Source: Aurelia coerulea (lineage: Eukaryota > Cnidaria > Scyphozoa > Semaeostomeae > Ulmaridae). Taken from it: DNA of 64,000 nucleotides. The first letter of the stretch is position 1, and every line of letters begins with the position of its first letter. Below, in pieces: positions 50,601 through 62,600 of the stretch. The notes beneath the pieces are model-generated. The model was given only the letters and a program-made list of their open reading frames with translations, searched no databases and had not been told where the DNA came from. Made by a program: the position numbers and the translations under genes. Location of the stretch: contig CM076947.1 in assembly GCA_039566865.1 (NCBI GenBank), positions 22,507,501 through 22,571,500 of the forward strand. The letters run 5' to 3'.

Positions 50601-53600
50601 ATTATTCGGCCAATCGAAAAGCGGTAAAAAGGATGTTGTTCTGTATAACCTGGGCAATCGAAAGATGTATAGATTGCAATGTTTCCGTCAACCCTGGTTT
50701 TGCAAATCTTAGTTCAAATCTTTTTGCTAATTTCAGAAAAGTGAATTTATCTCCAAAACTACTCGAAAAATGTTCGATTTTTTTTCGTTCCATCTTTAGT
50801 TAGGTACTTGATCTGCAACTTTGCCAAGTCTGATGGAAAAAGCTAGGCTAGATTTCCTGCAATCGAATTTCATATTTCTGCTTACTTTTCGACAGCGAAA
50901 TGGAGAAACCTTGGTCAACAGATTGCCATGCTATGAAGCACGATTGCCAAAGCTCAAGCTTGAAATAACTTTCAGAAATGTTTCCATTGGCAAACAAATG
51001 AACGTCATCTTTTGGGAATACCATACCCAAGTCTCAAAAGACATCCTTAGTGCGCTTGTAAAAGTATCATTTGCATCTATTGATTAAAAGTTACTGACTG
51101 TTACCAGCAACTTCACGAAACCATGCTTTGGGTGTCTTTTGAGACTTTCGTAAGCATTCAAAAGCATTCACAAATTATCAATTTCTTTTAGAGTCCACAA
51201 TGATCATAGATCTTAGATCAAGAACTAAATTTTTTTCTAAAAACATTCTACGGGCGTTCAAATCGTTCTGCATGGGCTAAACTGTTGACCAACGCTTTTC
51301 CCCTTTGATGTCGAAAAGTAAACAGAAATGTAAAATTTGATTGCAGAAAATCTAGCCTAACTTTTTCAATCAGACTTAGATCAACTACCTAGCTAAAGAT
51401 GGAAAGAAAAAAAATCCAAACTTTTTTTGAGTAGTTCTGGGGGTAAATCCACTTTTCTGAAATCAGCAAAAAGATTTGAGCAAGGATTTGCGAAGCAAGG
51501 GTCGACGGAAACATTGCGATTTATACATCTTTCGATTGCCCAGATTATACAGAACAACATCCTTTTTGCCGCTTTTCGATTAGCCGAATAATGTTGGAGA
51601 AATTAACTGTTTTCTGAGGAGAGTGGTTTTGCGAAACGGCATCTCGCTGTGCACTAGAGCGGAAAGCAGAGTTACCTTAAGGTTTTATTTACATCATCAC
51701 ATCAGGTACTACCTGTAAAAGTAGTCTCATTTTTATTTGAATCTGTCTCTTTTCTCCATAGCCCATGCAGAATTAGAAGGTTAGTTTGCAGATAAAAGCA
51801 AAGAGTATGTAGTTAGAATGTTCAGACTTTTTTATTCTATGTTGACAAAATATCTTTACTTCAGTTGAGGAGTAGTAAATGACTTAAGTGATCTCTCTCG
51901 AAGAAAACCTTGCTGGGAATCATTTGAATGCATTGCATCATACTAAAGTAGATCCCTTGAAACTTTGACATGTTTCTATATTATAATGGGATGCACCTAG
52001 ACTCAATACAACGTCCCATTTACAGCAACAAAAATATTTTAATAATTGAATTGAAGTTTTACCGACGTTTTATACTCCTGCGCAATAACGTATTTCCGCT
52101 GCAGTGATCGCACTGTAAAAATGGAATGGAGTGAAAACATTGGGACGAGTGGATTGAGTCTAGGATGCATCTAGATATCCGAGAATGAGAGCTATAATCC
52201 ATTGGTATTCTTTATGAATCGTTGTCATTGAATGGGCTTAACACACATTGAAATCTGCATTACTAGGCGTAGTTAGTTGCTAGAATTTATTACCGGTGAC
52301 TGAGTAGAAGTTGTGCCCACATGCCCGAAAATTCTCAACTTTGGGCCGCCTGGCTCCCTGAAACACTGCTCAAAATAGGGCACCACTTGATGAGTTCTTC
52401 CTAAAGTGTTAGACTTTTGATTTATCCTCTCAAACAACTTATAAATTCAAGCACTTCATTGTATCAGATAACGTGATGGCGTATATTTTTGGCAGTCTCT
52501 GTACTGTCATTATCGGTAAAAAACCTTTGTTAGCAGATGTTGCAGTAAATCTGTAGATGAAGGGCTTTTTGTGTACTGTAAATGGGGTTTCACGCTTGTC
52601 TTTTCGACTAGTATTTAGTTATGCCATTGGGGCGTTTTTAGCAGATGTTATGGTAGTAATTAATGTAGAGAGTTAGTAGAGAACATTTCAAAAAGTACGA
52701 ACACTTCATCACATCTAAGGAAAGTCTTCTCTTTCACCGTGTTAGTCAGAAAATAGTCTTGGCATTTGAAAAATCCCCGAAAGTTTTGTTTGCAGCTTGT
52801 CTTTACAATTTATTGTTTTTTAGTTATATCAAAGGTTAATTTATATTCAGCAGTAGTAACGATCCTGCTAAGTTTTGCGAAAGACTTAAAGATGATAGGT
52901 TGAAAACCCTTATACTGAGCCGTGGGCTTTAGTAGACAACGTAAATCTTGCCCAAGTTTTTAATTTTGATAATTTCACATTAACTTTCGATCAGTACACT
53001 ATCATTTGTCTTGTAATTTGTAGTTTGATTAATTTGTAGTATAATATACCATGTTAAAGAATTTAAATGGACAGAGCAATAGATCTGATCAAGATTCTGC
53101 GCTTATTTTCAGTATACGTCAAAACCAGATAGCTAACAAAACAGCAGAATATCACTTATGGAAAGCTGTTGGTAGGATAGTGGATGTTCCTGAATTTAGT
53201 TTGATCTTTAGTGTAACACCTAAAAAAATCAAGATTGATTGCTTTTTTAATTGTGGTGATTTTTAAACTCTGAAACTATTTTTTGACTCGCCGGTACAAG
53301 AACGTTAACCGTTTTCCCACGAACATTGTTTGCCCTGTAGCGCATCATTCGCCCTCAGTTCTACCCATTGTCACTCCTTGCCTTATTCCCTTCTATTTTA
53401 TAGGTGCTGCTGGACCAGAGATGGAGCTCCTTGGCAACAAAATTGTCGAACACACAATTGCTGTTTACAATACAATCACAACACAGGTAAAATCTCTAGT
53501 TACTCTGCTAGCCAGCTTTCGTCATTCTGGCCTTTTTTATCCAGAAAAACATAGTATCGCCTAATCCTTCAGAGAAATTGAGGTGATATCAGTTGGAATA

Positions 53601-56600
53601 AGGATTAATTCAGACCAGCAGAGGAATTTACAGCTGCTCCAGACTGAGATTTATAAAACCGTAAACAACTTGAATCCGGCTTTTATGGCAGGAGTATTTG
53701 TTAGCAAAGATGTGCCATATAACCTTCGTGGCAATAATAATCTTGTTTTGCCTAGAGCTAGGACGAATCAATATGGCATTGATACTATCAGGTTTATTGG
53801 TCAAAAACTATGGCAGACTCTGCCAAGAGAAATCAAAGAGTCCCAATCATTGGAGATTTTTAAAAGAAATATTAAGTCCATCAAAACTTTTGACTGCAAC
53901 TGTAAATTGTGGAAAGTTTTTGTATCAAATCTAGGTTTTTTGTAATTAGACCTTTGTATATATTCTGTATAGTTGGCCTTAATTAGCTTAACGCTATTGT
54001 CTTTGCTAACTTTAAATAAATTGTTTATCATTATAGACCATAAGATAGATCATATTTCTTACTTCTTGGTTTGAATCAATGTTGTTTACGATTGCAATTG
54101 TTTTGGAGTAAAGTAGCCTTGAATCCAATCGCCTAAAGAATTCTTGATGACCGGAAGACTTTGACCGTTAAAGGGGCTGTACAACCCGTCCTCTCTGCGT
54201 GACACTGCGAGTCAAATCATCGAATGTGTGGGATGAGCATACCAAGGCTTTACGTTCAAAGATATCTTGCTCTTTAGGTTTCCTAAAATATGCTAAGAAA
54301 TTGCTTCCAAAGCATACCCTTAGTCAAATGTATAGAGGTATCGTTGAGCCCCATTTTCGCTACTGTTGCTCTGTGTGGGGTAGCTGTGGAGACTCTCGCC
54401 TGTTGGCGCTACAAAAGTTACAAAATCGTGCTGCGAGAATAGTTACCAACAGTAGCTATGATGCACCAGCAGCAAACTTGATAAAAGAGCTCAAATGGCC
54501 GACAGTCCACGACATGATCAAACAAGAGACGGCTACCATTGTTTTCAAATCAATAAGTGGTCTCGCGCCCACTTACCTCTCTACTCTATTCACGAGAAAC
54601 TCGACAAGGGAGATTGTAAATTTGAGAAATTCTGAGACTGACTTGCTTGCTCCACGAATGAAAACAAGCAATGGCCAAAAAGCATTTTCGTTCCGTGGAT
54701 CAAAGCTTTGGAATGAGTTGGAGCATGAAGTCAAGCTAGCCCCCTCTCTGTCTACTTTTAAATGTAGACTGAAATGTAAATAGCTTTTATTTTTTCATTT
54801 ATTCTAATTTAACATTGTAAATATTCTTTTTATTTTTAATTTTGGTAGTATTGTAAGTAGGTTTTTGCCACGGCCCCCTGAAAAGCAGCCACTCTTGGTT
54901 GATGGGGCCACCGTGTATAAAGAATTTAAAATTTAAAATGAAATGAATGTGTTTAGGCTAAACACAACACAGCCAATGACGATTTCACACAGAGTGTAGT
55001 AATGCAAAGTATCTGCGACAATCTCTGCAATAGAAGCTTTGGTGGAGGATTTGTTTAATTGGTTCAACACCGAATATTTGAAAGTTTTAATGTACCGGGT
55101 GAGTAAAAAAAAACGTGGGGTGTTTGGCGGACTGTGACGTCGCTTGTAGCCACCCGATCGTCGTGAAATAAATGTGTCCGTGCAGCAAAGGTCTAACTTA
55201 GATTATAAGCCTTACCCCATTAAAATCGGTCACTTGGTGCATTAGTTAAAACGTATTTTCTTCGTAAGGCCTTGTATGGGAGTCTTGCAAACTGATGGAA
55301 TCTTTAGCCAGCAAGGCCATTCAGCATTTTAGCCTTGCCAAAGTTACAGATACACGTGGTATTATCAGAGGAGAATGAAATAGTTAGCAAATAGTGTTTT
55401 CTCTCCTGATAATACCACATGTATCTGTAACTTTGTTAAGGCTAAAATGCTGAAGGGCCTTGGCTAAAGATTCCATCAGTTTGCAAGACTCCCATACAAG
55501 GCCTTGCAAAGAAAATATGTTTTAACTAATGCACCAAGTGACCGATTTTAATGAGGTTAGGCTTATAATCTAAGTTAGACCTTTTGCTGCATGGACAAAT
55601 TTATTTCACGACGATCGGGTGGCTACAAGCAACGTCACAGTCCGCCAAACACCCCACGTTTTTTTTGACTCACCCGGTATATCAAAAGTTTCATCACATT
55701 TCATAGACATAGACAAGAAAACACTGCGATTAAACTTACGTAGAAGCTGCGATGAAACTGGCCGCCATTAAATCTGAAGGCTTTAGTCACATGCGCAGTT
55801 GATTTCCGATTTACAGCCCCTTTAAGCAGAAGATAACGTTGGGAATAACCAGGACAAAATCCATGCTTTTCTAGATCATGAATGTCAGTTTTTTAAGTGT
55901 TTGGAAACTAGTGTGGAACGTTCGTTTTCCATAAAGAAGTTCCAATTCACCGTTTCCTAGGTACAAGATACTTTACTCCGCATATTGGTCCAAATAATAG
56001 AGAGGAAAAAACACGTCGATTGCCTTTAAGGGCCTGATTATTTGAAAGCGGGCTGGCCCAATAGACGGGCTTGCTCGTTTGCCAAGGTGGAATTTAGGTT
56101 GGTATTATATGGGAAAAGAGCTATGACACATCGATGAAGGGAAACTGCACGCTCGGGCTGGCTCGGTTTGATGCGATTATATGGAGACGACCCAGCCCGT
56201 TTTGTGAGCCAGCCCGCTTGCATTGAAGAGGGCCAGCTCGCTTACCGGGCTGGCTCACTTCCATGTAATAGCAACTGACATTTTATGTGGAATTGACCAT
56301 GGAAGTGAGCTGGCTCGTATGCCGAGCCAGCCCGCTTAGCGAGCAAGCTCGCCTCATATAATCAAGCCCTAAGTCTGTAAATGTATTGAATTCAAAGCTC
56401 TATCAGCTTTCATTTCGAGTGAAGTTATCTCTTATCTCTTTGCCTCTTCTAGTTGCTGCCAACACCAGCCAAGAGCCATTACACTTTCAATCTGAGGGAT
56501 CTTTCCAAAGTTTTCCAAGGTATCCTCATGACAAAAGCGGATACGATGAAAACTAAAGAAGATATTCTGCGATTGTGGTAACTATTCATAAAATCTTGTA

Positions 56601-59600
56601 AAAATGCCGTCTTTTCCATGTTTTACTGAGAGTTTTTAAGCAACATGATATGTAGCCATACTATATATTTCATATTATTTCATATTTATTTATTTATTTA
56701 TTTCATTTATTTTATATATTTAGCTAAGGGGGAGGGTAGCCCTTCAGCACAAATGCTGGTTTTCAAGGGGCCCTCCCGTAAAATAGATTGCAAAACTAAA
56801 TTACAAAACTAATCACTGTGTAAGCCCCAAAGAACTTATCAACATTGATCAAAGTCTGTCACACCAAGATATCCAAAGAAAGAAAATGAGATGGTATTAT
56901 GTTTAGTGCCTCAACGATAACTTCAGTCCAAGTGTATGAAATCAGATGTCACTGTTTTTGCATACTTGATTGATATGTACCGTTTGGTGTTTACTCCATC
57001 CTCTTATCTATTCCACTATTTCGGTTGTTCTTCTTCTTAATTTAATCCATTCCAAAATCTTATAGCATTGGCTTTAAAGGGCCCTGGTCAACATCGATGC
57101 TTTGCGCGCATAGCTCATCCTTGATACCCTGTGTTCTAGAGTCTCTGATGTTCAAACCTTATATGGCTGCTCGCAGTGGAAGGAATACAGTAATTCAGAG
57201 TATCCAGTAAGAATCTTAATGACAACAGGGAGAGTCTGATCTTAAGATCGCACCAGCGGGGACTTGAAGAATAAACTGTATAAAAACAGAAGTGACCACA
57301 AAAGGTTTGGAACTTGGGTCGGGTTGCACCAGCCTACCACTTGCCAACCAGCCGTTACAGAGAACTGTAGTCGTCAATATTGATAATTTTCGAAGGCCGC
57401 AAAGCATCGATGTTGACCAGGGCCCTTTAACCGATGAAACTGCATTGGGTGACTCAACGAAACGGTAACCTTTTTGAAAAGTAATTGCAGTAAAATACTT
57501 GCTCTATGATCATAAAAATTGATTTCTATAATTGCTAAAGGATTGAAGTATGTTTCATATGTTTTGGTAATTTTCAAGATAACAGGCTCCAGGCAATTAT
57601 GAATTTTCAACAATGAGTTTTGCAGAACAGCCGGAAATTGACCTAAACGCATAAATCATTTCAAAGAATGCATAGTTTAGCTATTCGGAAATTAACGTTA
57701 GTGAATACATCGCAATCATTTTTGTTCCAATGATTTTCAAACATTGGGACTTCATTTCGTTTCACCCTGTATTCAAGTCACGTTTGCTTGCAGCATCTTA
57801 TGTCATTTCTCACTCTCATTTCTCAAAAATTCTGGCCGATTTGATTGATCTAGCGATGCCATATTAGCAACAGCAGTTCCCTATTAGCTTTATGTTGTGT
57901 TCTCCTTTCCTTTCTTTGTCGTTCCACATTGCTGAGGTAGATTACCGGAACAAATACTGAAATTTGTCTTTTTTTCTCGTTTACACCTACGAGTTTAAAA
58001 GTTCAAATCTTCCTTTTTAACCAGTAATCTGCCTTAGCTTTGTTGTTTTGTTGTCTGTTTTGTGTAATGTATCTTTAATTTTGTCGTTTTTGTTCTTTGT
58101 TTTGTGTATTGAAAATTAATTTGAATTGTAAGTACCATCCATAGTGAAGACCCGGTGACTTTATGTCTTTCTTCACTATGGATGGTACAGTGTAATGTAA
58201 GTATAAATATTGTAGTTTTTAATTTTGATAGAAAAAAAAATCTTATGTCAGGGAAGTTTTGTTATTGGTTTTTATGCCATCTATCATGCTGATCGTCTTG
58301 CTTGTACCATTTTTCACTTGAGGTATTCAAGAACTTTGAATGTTTCTAGGTATCATGAGAATTGCAGAACACTGCAAGACAGACTTGTCAATTATGAAGA
58401 TCGCGTTTGGTTCGAAGATGTTCTGGAAGAGAAACTCAGCTCAGCATTTCAAGTCGATTTCGAGGACGTTGTGAAGGATGATATCTTGATTTATGGAGAT
58501 TTCATGGAGCAGAATGCTGATGTTAAAGTTTATCAAGAAGTCACTGATTACGAAAAGGTATTGTTAGCTCGCTATGAAGCAATTTTTCTACCCACAGTTT
58601 GTATTTGCGAATGATTGCAGATTGCGTATTGTTCGTCAAGCTAAACTTTCAAATATCACCACTGTCTCTCTTTCAAATGAAGGTATGAAATTAGATGCGA
58701 TGAAATGTTTGTACGCATGAAATAGTTTTGTACGTGTGTCTGCAGATATTTTATAATTTATTTCACTGATTTCGCTTGGAAAAGTTTTGTCTTCCTTTAG
58801 AAACTTCTTCCCCTGAATTGGGTGTAAGCGAAACTTAGCCGATTTCATCTATTCTAATTTGTCCAGCAGTCATAGACTACTGATTTTCAAATGCCTCAAC
58901 CCTTTTTGGTTCTTGTACGCGAAGATGTGGATTATAAATGAAATATATAGACCCTATTCACAATGATGTCAGTTCCTCTGAAGTGCATTATTCGCCTCGA
59001 TATGATGTGAAGCTAACTCCCGAAAGCATGCATTGCTCTCAGCAACGCATGAAATAGTTCTGTACGTGGACATGGAACATTTCCTGCTGCTTTGTCATTC
59101 TTATAACGGGCCTAGATCTGATCTGATTCTCAATAGTGTAAATGCCATATTTCTACCTCATGGTGTTTCCTCTCTTTCAAATGAAGTTTTACTCAAATTC
59201 ATTCTGTATGGAGACAAAAGGTTAACCATCGACAACAATAAGAAGCTACTAGAGGCAACCCTCAAATTCATTCATGTGCTACAGAACGCTATTAAATGTT
59301 CCATTGCTGCAAACTCCCATACATAAGCACCTAATTTTTCCAGTTTTATTGTGTATTCGTAGCTAACTAATTATTTTAGCTTGTATTTTCGTTCAACGTC
59401 GTGCATCTTTATGTATTGGCCATGGGGTAGTCATTGTCTGTTGCTCCTCATGGTATCGTCCCCGTATATTTGTATAGTAATTAGAAAAGTATGGTAGTGT
59501 GTATTGTAATATTTTATAACGAAGTCTTGTTACTATTAACTAAGTCTTGGCTCACTTGGTTTACAGTATGACTTTAATTTCTCCTTTTTTGTTATGCAGA

Positions 59601-62600
59601 TGGAGCTAGTTCTGAACGAATACCTTGAAGACTACAACCAAGTAAACACAGCCCAGATGAAACTTGTGTTGTTTACAGATGCCATTAAACACATATCAAG
59701 AATCAGCAGAATCATTAGACAACCACTTGGAAATGCTTTGCTTCTTGGTGTAGGTGGAAGTGGCAGGCAAAGTTTGACCAGACTTGCAACTCACATGTAT
59801 GTCAATTTTAACATTGTTATGTCTTGAAAATCCTTTTTGAACTGACTCAAGCAATGTCATGAAGGCATTTTTGATTTATTACAGTATTTGGTCAAGAAAT
59901 AATGATAAGACTAAAATTATAAATGATTGATGCAGTTTTCAGTTATACATTTGTAGCCCTTTTAAGCTAAAGTACCCCGTTTGATTGAACAAGGGAACGA
60001 AACGATAAAATTTAAGGACTTTTTTAGTTCATGGCTACCTTTTTTATTTTCAACTTAAATGCACATACTTGCATTTAAAAATCGTCTAGTAAACACAGGA
60101 AATATGAGTTCACACCTGAAACCAGAGGCTCTGCGAAAGGGCCTAGCCAATGATTTGATATCGCAGGCATTTTGCAAAAGAATTTTCAACTTTGACCTTT
60201 AGTTTTTACTTCTGAAAGAATTACTCCTTGGTGGATTGCTTCAATTGTTCTTGAAGAGTCTTTTCTTTTGAGGAATCGGTCTTTGCGTTGCATTCCATCC
60301 CAAGTGTTTTGTATCAAAGAAGAGGAAAAGGAGCACATGCTCGCTTATTTTGGAGATATGGCACGACTTTATCATTCTTACCACATTTTTATTATATTCG
60401 TGTAATCCCGGTATTTTTTAACAGAGTTGATTGGCCAAGTCTTAGGCATTGTCAATCAGAAAGCGGAAGAAAATAACCTTGTAGATTTAGAAGTCCAGTT
60501 ATTTTCTAATTCATTTCATTCAACCGAAAATAACTACATTTATTTAGTAACTAATTACAGTTCTTATAAGAGTCTTTCATGACAGTAGTACTAGTCAGTT
60601 TAGCAAGTTTGTGAAAAGACGAGTGCATGACAAACAAGTAATACGATAAATAAGCTTAGCAAAATTCTACAAGTTGCATTACCTAGCATATTCTCAAATT
60701 TTACACTATATTGCTGTGCCTATCCTGGTTTAATCAATATAGTAGCCTGTCAGGACTTATCATTATGGACTGGTAAATCGAGTGTCTAAAATCTATCAAA
60801 ATAGAATCAACATCCACAACTGGATATTGCCACTGCTCTAAAATCTTATGGGAGGGGTGGGGAGGGGTTTCTGATCAGCAAACGAGCTATCGACGTGTGA
60901 CCTTTAGACTCCTGTACAGACTATTTATATTGTCACTATTTCACGTGCCAGAACACAACTTAAAACACTGGCACGCTTGTATACGCGACTCTATTGTAAC
61001 CTACTTAAGACTCTGCTCTTTCTTCCTCTCTTGGGACTAAATAAATTCAGTTTTAAGTTGAATGTTGTGGTATCAGCAGACTACAGATTCGGCTATTGCA
61101 AATATTTACGTCAAGCTGTTACGTTTATTCTCGATGTAATTCATTTTACTTGTCTACTAGGGCTGAGTATGACTTGTTCCAAATTGAACTGTCCAAGAAT
61201 TATGGTATGACAGATTGGAGAGATGATGTCAAACGTGTCTTAATGAAAGCAGGACTGGATAACAACTCCGTCGTTTTCCTCTTTTGTGACACACAGGTAT
61301 TTCAATTTCTACGAAATCATCAGCAGTTAGATAACCAAACTCAAATATCAAATTTTATGTTGTTCAAAGAGGCATTTAGTTGAAAAGTTCAGCTATCTCT
61401 CTGTAGATGCTACCTTGCCATTGTGAGCAATGATTATCCTTCGAAGAACCTCTGACTAGTTACACCCACTAGGGCATCTTCAGAGCAACTGATTTATTCA
61501 GAGTTAATTATGGGTGTACAATATGATATAAGTATACACCAACAGTTTAAAATGGCAGGGATAGCATTAAAAGGTCAGTGCGACCTTGTTTCCATAATGG
61601 TCCCTCCAGAGGTGTCATTGAAAGGAAACTTTTCACAAAAGAAAAGAAAAACAATATTTATGTCTCAATATTTGAGAGTAATGCTGCATATGTTGGAGAA
61701 CGTCTCCGAAAAGTATCTGATCGTTTGCTGTGACCTAGACACAAGCAATGCTCCGATCTGTGTGCATTTATCACCTTCACAAACAATCTTCTTGTATGCG
61801 TGTTGAACAATGTTTCATCAAATACAAACAAATAATAGTATTAATAGTTGTGCTTCTAACAAAGTTTTATTTTGTTCAACTCTGTAATAAAACTAATACC
61901 GTGTGCGCCAAAATAAACTATGCACGTTTGGCAGGCCACAATAAATCGTACACTGGACCGATTTTGAAGCTATATGACTTAATCGTTAGCAGAAAGCCTG
62001 AATTAGATTCTAGAACTTTTTGCAAATTTTTCCGTCATCAGCTTTTAGAACAAGAATTGAGTTTCTTAAAATATTCGTTTTCGAAAACATTGAGAACGAT
62101 CAAAATACGTCGATCAAATTTTAAAAGATTCAACATGAATGAACAAAGAGAAAACGTTTTCGGGGGGATTTGGGGGTTTAATACGACCTCCCGTACAGCA
62201 GATTACAATTGGTCGATTTCTAAATCGCAAATCACCACGAATAAGTTCTCTCTTTGCCCATTCCTGTCGATTTTTTGGAAAAGTTGATCGATGTTTTTTT
62301 ATCGTTTTCGGTGTTTTTCGAAAACTAAAATTTTAGGAAACTCGCTTCTAGCTCTAAAAACTGAAAATGAAAAAATTTGCAAAAAACCCAGTATCTAATT
62401 CTGGATCTCTGCTGTCGATTAAGTCGTAAATCTTCAAAATCGGACTTGTGTACGATTTATTGTGGCCTGCCAAACGTGCATAGTTTATTTTGGCGCACCC
62501 GGTAGAACTAATAAAACAAATAAAACTCTGTTTGAATCACAATTATTTATACCATCATTTGTTTATGTTTCAACTTCCACATCGCTTTATGACTCTATGA

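Noticed and set aside
54199..54783. 194-codon frame as a host gene
   Set aside because: It matches the C-terminus of LINE reverse transcriptase, lacks the catalytic domains, and is followed by a LINE-type tail.
61510..61806. 98-codon frame in intron 38 as a gene
   Set aside because: No recognisable family or splice context; I could not support a product.
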